A DNA stretch of 64,000 nucleotides from Antedon mediterranea. Lineage: Eukaryota > Echinodermata > Crinoidea > Comatulida > Antedonidae. The stretch lies in assembly GCF_964355755.1 (NCBI RefSeq), contig NC_092674.1, positions 1,803,001-1,867,000 of the forward strand, given 5' to 3'. Under the pieces are notes generated by a model. The model was not told the DNA's origin. It was given only the letters and a program-made list of their open reading frames with translations, and ran no database searches. The position numbers and the translations under genes are program-made. Below, piece by piece: positions 12,062-22,382 of this stretch. Within the stretch, counting starts at the first letter, position 1; every line of letters begins with the position of its first letter.

Positions 12062-12772
12062 ATGGCTGATCAACCCAGAGACGAACCAGCGGCAAATGAA
12101 GGGTAAGATGCTAATCATATCTAAAAGTAAATTATATAGATATAGGCCTAGTATACTTAACAGTAATATTTACTGTCAAGTGTTTGACTTATTTTTACGG
12201 GTTAAAAGGTTCTATATTCGTTACCTTTCAAATAATACCGTTACTGAAGATCAAGAGACGTAGATGAATATTAAAATAAGTAGTAAGGATGGTGCTTATA
12301 CATTTGACTAATTTCATCAAGAATTAGAATGTTTCAATTATATTATACTTCCATCTAAACTTTTTATAGAATATTTACTCGTAATATTATTAGTCCAGTT
12401 CATTTTAAATGAAATAGACAAAATTGATCAAATCAATGGAGGGCATATAACAAGATTGTTTGCGAAAGTCACACTTTACCACCTTAATAGAAGAAATACA
12501 AAAAAAAATAACTAAAATTCTTTTTGTATTTAACTGTTTCTAAATTACTTTAGAAAAAACTATTAGATTTGCGCTAGTTTGTTTGTAATACAATATCAAA
12601 CAAGATAGTCTCTGATATGTTAAGATGTATATAAACGTTACTACATGATTGTCTCTGATATGTTACGTTACTACATGATTGTCCTTTGCTTTTTAACATC
12701 AGATGCCCACGCTGCCACAGGTCGTATTGGTATTACACTTATTGGATTCACCGTTTGTTCAACTGCAACTAA
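12062..12772 (+). CDS. Array gene 4: micro C2HC zinc-finger protein, aromatic-rich (36 aa)
   Basis: Exons are 12062-12102 and 12703-12772, phase-2 intron ending AACATCAG. The leader is MADQPRDEPAANEG. Exon 2 encodes CPRCHRSYWYYTYWIH then RLFNCN and a stop. Spacing is C-x2-C-x11-H-x4-C, one residue longer than in genes 2 and 3, with an unusual run of Tyr and Trp between the ligands. The last 100 bases of the intron are almost shared with gene 6, and part of them is locally duplicated (CTACATGATTGTC occurs at 12640 and 12671). A longer open frame over exon 2 (12645-12932) is in another frame and not favoured, because only the phase-2 frame keeps the Cys/His ligands. Confidence 0.65.
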
Positions 12773-13538
12773 GAAAGATGATCTTTCACGTTTAAATATC
12801 ATGCTATATGGACTAGGAATATACAACCAAATCATCAATGGGACAGTCAGTAAGTTATCAAGAGAGAGAAACCAAAAAAAAAAAGAAGAAGAAACTGAAA
12901 CACTAATGATACAAACCAAATACATTGTGTAAGTACCTTTAATAGTAATGGGAGATTCAATACACCGTAAATAACTTTTTTTACTAACTTGTTCCATCTT
13001 GCAAGTGTGGAGGATGACAAATATTTCTCAAACTAAAAGTTCTCTACTTACAACATTCTGATATTTAGACCAAAATAATTGTCAGTACAGTACTACAATT
13101 TGAACATTTTTGTAATTTTGTTTATGAGTCTATATTTATTTTAAGATGTGTAATTCCTAGAACACTTTTTACTACTTTTTTTGTTTTTATACGCTATGAA
13201 AATGACAGCTACTATAATATCCAACTATAAACTTCCTAATTGTCGTACGACCAATGTTTCTATATTATATCTTGTTGACTAAAAAACCTTTAAAAAAGCA
13301 AAAGCTACAGGCCTACATTAATAGTTATTATGAACTTTTCGCTGCATTATATCTGATTATCTCTATCATCCTTTGTTGTTTCGTTATACAATTAGTATAC
13401 GCATCAAGGTATATATTATCTAGATCTACTATTTGGTGATTTTTAATACACTACTACATGGGTGATAATATTAATTTGTTCATATTGTCTAAATTATGCA
13501 TCTTATGAATATTTCATTGATTCATCTTTCACAATGAA

Positions 13539-13598
13539 ATATCAATGCGCGAACTGCATTTACCCAATACGTTCAATTGTATCTATTCCATAAAATAA
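13539..13598 (+). promoter_or_regulatory. Array promoter 5 (variant box)
   Basis: ATATCAATGCGCG at 13539-13551, the variant also found before gene 7 (19634), followed by a weak TATA candidate CATAAAATAA near 13589. The ATG is at 13684. Confidence 0.45.
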
Positions 13599-13683
13599 AC
13601 TACACGACACTTATACACACTCATTTTAGAGAACATTCTAGTTCTGCATCTAAATTATATACGTAAGTTTTTACTCTGAAAAC

Positions 13684-14338
13684 ATGTCGGGTGGTAGTGG
13701 CCAACCAACATTCGAACCATCACCAACTGAAAAGGGGTAAGAATATCGTCTTTAATTAGTAAAGCAGATTATTGAAATTTATATTTAGCAGATAAATATT
13801 CAATGATAACAATTTTGAACTATTTCATATTAACAGTAATATGGAACTTAAATCGTTAAAATACAATTTTAATAAACATAATTAATTTTTTTTCGATCCA
13901 AGCCGTTTTGTTGTTTTTTAATACAAACATCAATAAAGGTTTTTGCTGGCCAACTTTTGTTAAGGCCAACTAAGACAGCATCGTACGACGAGGCCCGACG
14001 AAACGCCTCGACTCGTCGGTGCTGTCTGAACTGAATCCCGACGAGAGACCAGTCGTCTTCGGATAGCCTCGTCGTACAACGCAGTCTGAGTTGACCTTAA
14101 TAATGACGCTGTCTGAGTTGGCCTTAATAAAAGTTTAATTTTGACAATTTTGAAATGTATTTTTAGTTGTTTCGAATGTGTAAAACGTTAATTATCTTTT
14201 GACAGAGATGACAAAGATACGACCGATACGTCAGGTGGTGAAAACACCGGAAGCACCACGAGCAAACGCAGTGGATGTCCGACATTGTTCACCTATTGTT
14301 CCGAATGGCCGGCTACAGATATTGATGTTAAACTGTAG
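13684..14338 (+). CDS. Array gene 5: leader plus Ser/Thr/acidic tail (61 aa), no known domain
   Basis: Exons are 13684-13736 and 14206-14338, phase-2 intron (GTAAGA...TTGACAG). The leader is the longest of the array, MSGGSGQPTFEPSPTEKG, and contains the core FEPSP. Exon 2 encodes a polar stretch DDKDTTDTSGGENTGSTTS, then KRSGCPTLFTYCSEWPATD and a short end. The two cysteines (C-x6-C) do not form the C2HC finger of the neighbours. It may be a diverged finger exon or an independent module. AATAAA at about 14460 could end the transcript. The product looks disordered and no function can be proposed. Confidence 0.5.
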
Positions 14339-14479
14339 ATTTAATGATTCAGTAAATGTCACCAATCGTAAAGAAAAAATGGATACAACCTAATTACATT
14401 ATTATGGCCATGGTTTCCCGTTTCATCTTTAAAAAATACTTGACACCAACTTCATCGTGAATAAATTTTGATCGTCAAG

Positions 14480-15180
14480 CCTACTTTCATATATTTTTAT
14501 CCGCTATGAAAATATATAAAGTATGACAGGTACCTTTGAGCTTTTTTCAACTATAAACTTCTCAATTGCAAGTAATTTGTGGATGTTTCTGATATATGTT
14601 TACTCTCAGAACATCTAAAGAAAACAAAGCAACAAATATGAATAAGTCCCTGTGACACAGGCCTACAATGAAGATTACTATGAACATAGAAATAACTAAC
14701 GCTCGGGACTAATGGACTTCTCTATTTCACACCAGACTGAATAGTACGTAAATTGTAGATGTTGCAATAATGTGATTTGAATACGTAAATATTGTTTATG
14801 AATTATTTTACTGAAGTAAGTGTTGTGGTTACTTAGCATCGTAACTCTCACTTAATTATCGCAGATTTGGAAATGGTAAATTTAAACAATTGTCAAAATA
14901 TTATTCCTGTAATTTTGCGGTTTTTTGGTTTACCTTGTCATCATATTTGATAGGTATGTACCGCTCATATTGATGTAACTAGTTATGTATCCATTATATC
15001 ATTGTTTGCTTTTTAATATACTGCTCTACTACAGATTGCCTAGGCATATGCATATACAATGTTTTTCTTTGGGTTTTTTTCTTAAAGCGTTTTGATTCTT
15101 AGTTTTTTAAGCAATTGTTATTAATTACTAATCCTTGTTTCGTCGTTAAAATAGTATACTTAGTTTATAACTACATTAAT
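14480..15180. other. Array spacer, duplicated downstream flank
   Basis: 14490-14700 resembles 13180-13350: both hold CGCTATGAAAAT, then CAACTATAAACTTC, then ACAGGCCTACA and TTATGAAC or CTATGAAC. This marks an old duplication of the flank of gene 4/5. No gene seen. Confidence 0.5.
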
Positions 15181-15780
15181 ATACCTTGATGCACCTTGAT
15201 ATACCTTGATGCACCTTGATAAAACACGGTGTACCTTGATATACCTTGATGCACCTTGATATATCTTGATGCACCTTGATAAAACATGGTGTACCTTTAT
15301 ATACCTTGATGCACTTTGATATACCTTGATGCACCTTGATAAAACATGGTGTACCTTGATATACCTTGATGGACCTTGATAAAACATGGTGTACCTTGAT
15401 ATACCTTGATGCACCTTGATATACCTTGATGCACCTTGATAAAACATGGTGTACCTTGATATACCTCGATGCACCTTGATAAAACATGGTGTACCTTTAT
15501 ATACCTTGATGCACCTTGATATACCTTGATGCACCTTGATAAAACATGGTGTACCTTGATATACCTTGATGCACCTTGATATACCTTGATGCACTTTGAT
15601 AAAACATGGTGTACCTTGACATACCTTGATGCACCTTGATATACTTTGATGTACCTTGATATACCTTGATGCACCTTGATAAAACATGGTGTACCTTGAT
15701 ATACCTTGATGTACCTTGATATACCTTGATGCACCTTGATAAAACATGGTGTACCTTGATATACCTTGATAAACCATGGT
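15181..15780. repeat. 600-bp decamer minisatellite
   Basis: Sixty consecutive 10-mers in perfect register: mostly ATACCTTGAT, GCACCTTGAT, AAAACATGGT and GTACCTTGAT in changing order, forming 20- and 40-bp higher units. There are substitutions but no indel. All three minus-strand frames stay open (YQGASRYIKVH-like), which follows from the repeat and is not evidence of coding. Confidence 0.95.
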
Positions 15781-17340
15781 CTTGCGACTTTGAAGCTGCG
15801 CCTATGTGTTTCTCCATGCGTAGTTTTAGTTTTATAGTTGTTAAATTCACAATTTTAACGGTATGATTTTTTTAATACGCTAACTCTTAGAGTTCATATT
15901 GGGTTTGAGTTTATAGCATGATTTTCAAGAGTACGTTATTTTTACATTCTCCTTCTTTAAATACCATTTTTACATTTAAATAAATCTATTTATCGTATGT
16001 TAATTTATTGATGTTGACATTATAGTATAAACTTGGTTTATGTTTTTATTCCTACTCCATTTCTATTCTATTGAAGAATATATAAATGAATAAGAACCTA
16101 CAGATATTCTTTTACTATGCCATTTCTTTACAAATTCATTGTAGTAACTTCTGGTAAAGTTTTGACACTGTTAGTTCTTAGAATATTGCTGATAAATTAA
16201 ACCTTGCTTCATGAAATCGTGTCTCGTGTCTTTTTAAGCATTCATTATCTCTATTTATAATAAAATAGTGTTTACAGTGATCACGTCTAATCAACATATC
16301 AATATTAACTATCAACAGAGAATTTAAAGAGATTGTTAAGGAAGACATAAATCAACATCTCAATCGCAAAAAAATATATTTTTCTTAAACTCGACAGAGC
16401 AACATTGCACCATTGCAGCAGAATAACTTCACGTATATTCTTTAAACTTTAATAACTTGACTTTAGCTGCCACACCTAACCAATTTGCTGCTATACTCAA
16501 ATGAGTCTCTACACAGTATAGGAAGAGGATGATGATGATAATGATGATGATGATGATGATGATTTTTTGACTTTATATTCAATAATATTAATAACTAAAT
16601 TGACGTGTAACACAGATGATCTTGTAAAGAGTGATTACTGCTGCAAATGAAGAACAAACTAATAAGATATTCGGTAATACAGCATATCATTTGTATCACA
16701 TGTGGTGCCTGTATCATATAAGGTCAGTGTATGAGTATGATACTAGGAGATACATGTGAAACACATGTGATTTTCCTATTCCTATGATACTGAGGCAATC
16801 TAGATACAGTACCGAGAATCGGGTGGTCTATTTTAGACGAAGTGATTCGAAAATATGGTGACATGGGACTGCTGACTCTTGTAGTGACAGTAATCATTAC
16901 TTTAGAAGTCCCTGACCAATTTCATCTTTGTACATTGTATATATGTTTTGTTGGTCGAATAAATAAATTAAATGAAATGACAGTAAATAATACTTAAGGG
17001 GAAAGTTAATTCAAATAAGAACAATTTGGTATTTTGAAACATTTTTGTGATACATTTATACTAAAATAGAGAAAATTCATTATAAATAAAAGTTTAATCC
17101 TTTTCTCTGTTTTACTTAATATAAGCTTACATTACATGGACCTGAACTATGTAACTATTGAGTTACAAAAAACAGTTGAAATTAAAAGTTAGTTAAGTTA
17201 GTTTATATTACTTTGCATTTAATTTTGTAAAACAAAAACAACAACAATTATACAAGTAAAACAAATAAATAGTAGTTGTAACCACTATCTTAATTGGATG
17301 CAATTTTCATTCTAATTTAGTGCTTAGAACAATCTCATTG
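15781..17340. other. Array spacer with duplicated segments, no gene seen
   Basis: 16160-16215 holds another copy of the 3'-end block (AATTAAACCTTGCTTCATGA). 16526-16563 is a short (GAT)n run. 16660-16880 is duplicated at 19270-19510, sharing TTCGGTAATACAGCAT, TAGGAGATACATGTGAAAC and GATTCGAAAA. No open frame with array features was found. Confidence 0.5.
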
Positions 17341-17350
17341 GCTGTTACTC

Positions 17351-17385
17351 GACGCGCTATGAATTAATATACCATACTATAAAAA
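17351..17385 (+). promoter_or_regulatory. Second, upstream promoter copy of the ubiquitin-like type
   Basis: GACGCGCTATGAATTAATAT then CATACTATAAAAAGAT and, further on, TTCACTTTCTTTTTAAACGG. This matches the promoter and 5' UTR of the ubiquitin-like genes at 35870 and 38782 rather than the zinc-finger type. It sits only about 150 bp before the zinc-finger-type promoter at 17507. Confidence 0.5.
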
Positions 17386-17506
17386 GATATATAAATTGTT
17401 TTCATTCACTTTCTTTTTAAACGGAAATCCACCTATAGTTAAAAATGAATATTTAAAATAAAAAAGAAGTATTGTTAAGAGACTTATTTCAATATTATAA
17501 AATACG

Positions 17507-17534
17507 ATATCATTACGCAAAAATACTATAAAAA
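17507..17534 (+). promoter_or_regulatory. Array promoter 6
   Basis: ATATCATTACGC at 17507-17518 and TATAAAAA at 17527. The ATG is at 17627. Nearly identical to promoter 4. Confidence 0.6.
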
Positions 17535-17626
17535 CATTAAGCCGAACATATTTTCTCTCTTATGAAAAAACAATTCATAAACTAACTTCTGATAATATTT
17601 CTTAAACGACATTAATCTGAACAAAA

Positions 17627-18213
17627 ATGGGTGACGAGCCATCGCCAAATGAAAGGCAAGTAATACGTTATAGGCCTAGTATATTTAGCAGTATTATTTA
17701 CTGTCGGTAATAGTTTACGATATATCTACAGATTAAAAAGGTTATATTAAGTTGCCTTTTAAATATATACCGTTATGTGGGAAGGGTTCATCAACAATTT
17801 GAATGAAAGTTAAATTTTACTCTAATGTCAAAATAAAATTTTTATTAAATATTAACTCATAATTGTAATAGTTCAGTTCATTTAATTAAAAATATAAACA
17901 AAATGTATTAAATCACAGTGGAGGATATGTTATACGATTGTTTGTATACACTTATATTTAAAAAAAACTAAAATAAAACTAATTTTTGTATTTAGCCTTA
18001 ATTTATTTACATTAAGTTTAATTTTGCTTTAGTTTGTTAGCTAGTTTGTTAGAGAATACCAATCAAGATAGTCACTGATATATTACGTTAAGATGTATAT
18101 AAACGTTACTACATGATTGTTCTTTGCTTTTTAACATCAGATGTGAATACTGCCACAAGAAGTATTGGATTTATAGGATTCACCGTCTTTTCTTCTGCAG
18201 TGGGAAACCATGA
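17627..18213 (+). CDS. Array gene 6: micro C2HC zinc-finger protein (33 aa), GC-AG intron
   Basis: Exons are 17627-17655 and 18141-18213. The donor is GCAAGT instead of GTAAGT, a known minor donor class whose other positions match the consensus well. The leader is the shortest, MGDEPSPNER. Exon 2 encodes CEYCHKKYWIYRIH then RLFFCSGKP and a stop, with spacing C-x2-C-x9-H-x4-C, two residues shorter between Cys and His than gene 4. It is clearly the paralogue of gene 4: the ends IHRLFNC and IHRLFFC match, as do 100 bases of intron. Whether this shortened finger still binds zinc is open. Confidence 0.6.
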
Positions 18214-18894
18214 TCTTTCAGATATTGACAACCAAAAAAGAGAAATTGGAACACAGAGGATACGAAGCAATTAATACACTATGTGTATAACTTTCATAGT
18301 ACAGTAGTATAGTGGTATATAACAATACACTGAAAAGCAAATATGGGATTAACTTCTGAGTGAAAACCTAATCGCCAGGCATACGTACAGATATTTATTT
18401 TTATGGAGTATGACAACTATATTTCTCAACTACAAACGCCTATTTACACCATTTATGGTAGGCCTACCGAGATTTGTAACTGCAACAATATTTGTAATAC
18501 AATAACACACACATTATTACTGTAGTATTTTATGTGCATAACATTGAAATATAATAATACTATATGTTACAGATATCTGGACCAAATTTGAATCAAATGA
18601 TGTACAAATATTCTGAACATCTTTGTAACTTTGTTGTACATCATACATTATTTTAAAATCTTATGAAAAAAAAATTGCCCATATGATTATGATTAGAACA
18701 TTTTTATTAGAAGAGTCAGTAGTTATAACAATTTTCTGGATTGCAATTTTATAGTTGTAAATCTAGCATTTCAATGTAACATTGTTTATCTATTAGTGAT
18801 TCCGTTAAATTCAGATGCCCGGTTTTAGTATTTAATTTATTTGCAAAAGCTTCGTAGCATTCTCAAATATTTCCGGTATGATTATTAAGTTTGA

Positions 18895-18945
18895 CAATTT
18901 GTAAGCGTTCAAAAGTAGACTGCTGCTAAATAAACCTTGTTTTAT
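18895..18945 (+). terminator. Poly(A) signal of array gene 6, shared 3' block
   Basis: AGACTGCTGCTAAATAAACC, with AATAAA at 18929-18934. It matches 9395 and 11408. Confidence 0.6.
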
Positions 18946-19118
18946 GAAATTGTTTGTCATAATTTGTTTTTTTTTTCTCTAGCAAAAATATATGTTTTTC
19001 ATAAACTTGACAGAGCAACATTGCATCTCTACTGCTCTACTTTAAACTTAAATAACTTGACTTGTCTTCCATACTAAACCAATGATTTCACTGTATATTC
19101 AATATTAATGATAATAAA

Positions 19119-19226
19119 AACATGGCTGCAGTTGCATGCTCAAGTTTACCAACCGACCAACCGACCGACAAACGGACCGACGGACCAACCGACCGACTGT
19201 AGAGTCGAGTTGCACGCGACTAAAAA
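19119..19226 (+). repeat. Dispersed repeat with (CCGA)n core, copy 2
   Basis: ATGGCTGCAGTTGCATGCTC, then ACCGACCAACCGACCGAC and similar, then TAGAGTCGAGTTGCACGCGA. Same family as 7226. Confidence 0.65.
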
Positions 19227-19633
19227 CGTAACTCACATCACCATCTAAAGAGTGAGGATGCAGATGAAAGCACTAATAAGATTTTCGGTAATACAGCATC
19301 TCCAGTATCATAGGAATATTCGGTAATACAGTATCTCAGTTTATCACATGTGATGGCTGTATCATGTAAAGGTAGGTTATGGTATATGGTAGTAGGAGAT
19401 ACATATGAAACACTTGAGACGCTGTATTACCAAATACTGAAGAAATCTAAATACAGTGGTGATTTTGAACTTTCAAATAAATGATTCGAAAACTACGTGA
19501 CCTTTTCTATACATTGTAAAGTTCTGGTAAATCCTATTTCCAACTTTAAACTAAAGACAAATAGGAAGCAATCTTTTTACTACAAGTATTATGTTATAAA
19601 TGTATAGTATTTTGATATCTCTCTCCGAAAGAA

Positions 19634-19700
19634 ATATCAATGCGCAAATGCATTCAAGCAAATGCACCCAATTGTTTACTGGAAAAGTGTCTATTTATAT
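19634..19700 (+). promoter_or_regulatory. Array promoter 7 (variant box)
   Basis: ATATCAATGCGCA at 19634-19646, the variant shared with promoter 5, and a weak TTTATATG at 19693. The ATG is at 19819. Confidence 0.4.
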
Positions 19701-19818
19701 GCCAATTGTACCATTGGTAATAGAAAGCCTACACAAGTTAATACATATCGACGACTGTTTAATAAAGAAAAAAATATCTTATTTTTACGCTCCTAATTCT
19801 TTCGAGTTCTTTGTGAAG

Positions 19819-20215
19819 ATGAGTAATCAATGTATAGATCAACCAAGTCCAAAGTAAGTTACAACTTATCTTTTACTAAATAATATTAAAATATTGTTAT
19901 TATGTGTACGTCACACAAAGATATATTACAGAACAATTATCAGATTGAATTTTACTTGTGTGATTTAATAAGATACTATCTGAGAGAAAGCCTAAATTAA
20001 TAGTGTGTACGTATATCAATAAATTATGCGCATTATAATCATAATAATGTCATGATGAAATGTAATGTGTTTATGATATTGACTAATAGTATATATCTCT
20101 ATGCAGTATTTTGAGAAAATACCCACGTTGTAAAGTTCTTGCTTATGTCGTCGTCATTCTAGCTGCAATATATTGGTGTTGTGGTTTTGGATATTTCATT
20201 TCTGTCATTGTTTAG
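19819..20215 (+). CDS. Array gene 7: leader plus single transmembrane helix (47 aa)
   Basis: Exons are 19819-19853 and 20107-20215, phase-2 intron (GTAAGT...CTATGCAG). The leader is MSNQCIDQPSPN. Exon 2 encodes a basic stretch ILRKYPRCK followed by a hydrophobic segment VLAYVVVILAAIYW and CCGFGYFISVIV up to the stop, long enough for one membrane helix. With positive residues before the helix and none after, an N-in orientation is expected, leaving the leader in the cytosol. The branch region TTGACTAATA before the acceptor is shared with the orphan exon at 31869. An upstream in-frame extension (open from 19600) exists, but the ATG at 19819 matches the position and phase of the other leaders. 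A later 3' region (20540-20960) is shared with the gene at 28943. Confidence 0.6.
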
Positions 20216-20875
20216 TTTTAAAAAGAAAACATTAGTATGTGTGCTTACGTCACGTCAAGGTATGTACATCTAAAACTACTATTTTGTAATTATTCGACTA
20301 TGAACAAATACATGCAGTATTATAATTATTTACATTATAAACATTTTTTTTAATGATTACCTTTTTATAAATTAGTGTATTTTTGTACACTTGGCCATTA
20401 AACACTCGTTCACACCAGTAATGCTTAACCAACCCTAACATAGAATCTATTCAAACTCTACCTTGTTAAAAAAATTACCAAAACGCTACATTCTACATAA
20501 AGTAAATATCAAGACCTATTATTGAGTATGTTTTTAATTTCAGGAAATCGTAATTATTTAACTATGGAGCGCACACAAACAACGTAATATCTGGAAGAAA
20601 CCCCTAAATTGGGCATAATTTAAAGAATAAAAACAATTCTGTTTTATGTTTAATCTTTCAACAATAAATAGCTTGATCAGAGTCTGTTGAGGCCAACCAA
20701 CATATGCAAGACTACAGCAAAGGTAGTACTTAACCAAACCCAACTTAAGCACCAACAAATACTAATCATCTATGGAAACAGAATAATATAATTATACACA
20801 TTATTGAAAAAAAATAAAACCTCTAAAATATAAAGAATGTATAATAAATAACAATATCATCTTTACGAAATACTG

Positions 20876-20960
20876 TAGATCAATAAAATAAAGTTAGATA
20901 ATATGTACATTTCTACAATTTATTTCTATGCAATGTAGCGTTAATACTTATAATAATGAT
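20876..20960 (+). terminator. Poly(A) region of array gene 7
   Basis: TCAATAAAATAAAGTTAG, followed by ACATTTCTACAATTTATTT, which recurs at 30925 after the gene at 28943. A possible last non-coding exon begins after TTTCAG at about 20544 (GAAATCGTAATTATTTAAC), matching 30679. Confidence 0.45.
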
Positions 20961-21590
20961 GATGATGATGATAATGATGATGATTATGATGATGATAATG
21001 ATGATGATGATAATGATGATAATAATGATGATAATAATGATGATGATAATGATAATAATGATAATGATAATGATGATAATGATGATAATGATGATGATGA
21101 TAATGATAAGGATGATCATAATGATAATAATGATGATAATGATGATAATGATGATGATGATGATAATGATGATAATGATGATGATGATGATAATGATGAT
21201 CATGATGATGATGATACTAATAATGATGATGATGATGAGATGATGATGATGATAATGATGGTGATAATGATGATGATAATGATGATAATGACGATGACGA
21301 CGATTATGACAATGACAATTATGATGATGATGACGATGATGATGATAATTTGGATGACTATGATGATGATGATAATGATGAAAATTATGATGATGATAAT
21401 GATGCTGATGATAATAATAATGATGATAATAATAATAATGATAATAATGATGTTAATAAAGATGATAATAATGTCGACGACGATGATAATAATGACGACG
21501 GTGGCGGCAGTGGCGGGGGCAGCGGGGGCGACGGAGGCGGGGGCGGCGGTGGCGACGGCGGTGGCGATGGCGGTGGGGGCATATTTATTA
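20951..21590 (+). repeat. (GAT)n-type microsatellite changing into a G-rich GGC repeat
   Basis: About 530 bases of interrupted GATGATAAT repeats end in 21497-21582, a stretch of GGCGGNGGC with several runs of five G on the plus strand. It reads as poly-Asp/Asn, poly-Met/Ile and other low-complexity frames, so the open frames here are not genes. Shorter GATGAT blocks occupy the same place behind other array units (28440, 30960, 35085, 37700, 40460). Confidence 0.9.
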
Positions 21591-22382
21591 TGTCTAAGGG
21601 TTAGCACCAAACAACTTACTGGTATAATATATTATATGATAATTGCTATATAATGTAACACTGTTATACTAAAATAGTATAAGTTCTTCACATATAAAAT
21701 AGGTCTAAACGTTGTATTATCAAAATATCATCTGTGTCATTATTTGAGTCTAGATCTATATTAGGATATTTAAGCTGAATATCACTCATTTTCAGTAGTA
21801 CCTATAAGGGTGGTGCTAAAGTTTACACATAATTATTATGTGTATCTAAACTAACAGATCTCGAATCATATTATGTCGTTCTATCAATTTGCCCTCCTGC
21901 TTTGTATCAGGTAATTTCGATTACTACTAGTAGTCCAGTCAATCTAATGATATACCCACCACAAATTGCAATAGTAACAAAGCAAGTATTTTTGAATTCC
22001 ATATAAAGTGTAGAACGACATACTAAAAGTCACCGAAAATCCAAGCATTGGGTCAAGGGGTCAGAGATCAATAAAGGTCATTTTAAGTCAAGATTAATAT
22101 GCCCCATTAATTACATATATTTAACCATTTGAAATACATTATATACAAGTGTGATTTATATCATCCGAAAGCTTATTAAATTTCCTATTCAGTGATATCA
22201 AACTTATAGTCATAACATTTTATTTAGCATGTCATTTTTGCGGAAAAACACAACAAAATGTTTCAATTTTGGCTAAAAATGTTGTTTTCGCTGTAAACAA
22301 CAACGGTATATACACAGAGATACCCATGGGGTGAACATTTCAGTCCAAAGCGATACACATGACCAGCTCAAGATGCAGATGA

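Noticed and set aside
12645-12997. Frames of 95 and 108 codons on opposite strands over exon 2 of gene 4
   Set aside because: The spliced phase-2 frame with Cys/His ligands and a paralogue at 18141 explains the exon better.
15160-15850. Long minus-strand open frames (up to 205 codons) over the decamer repeat
   Set aside because: All three frames are open because the repeat lacks stops. There is no domain, and frame content is set by the 10-bp unit.
20913-21653. Poly-Asp, poly-Met/Ile and poly-Ile frames
   Set aside because: They are translations of the GAT microsatellite in several frames and strands.
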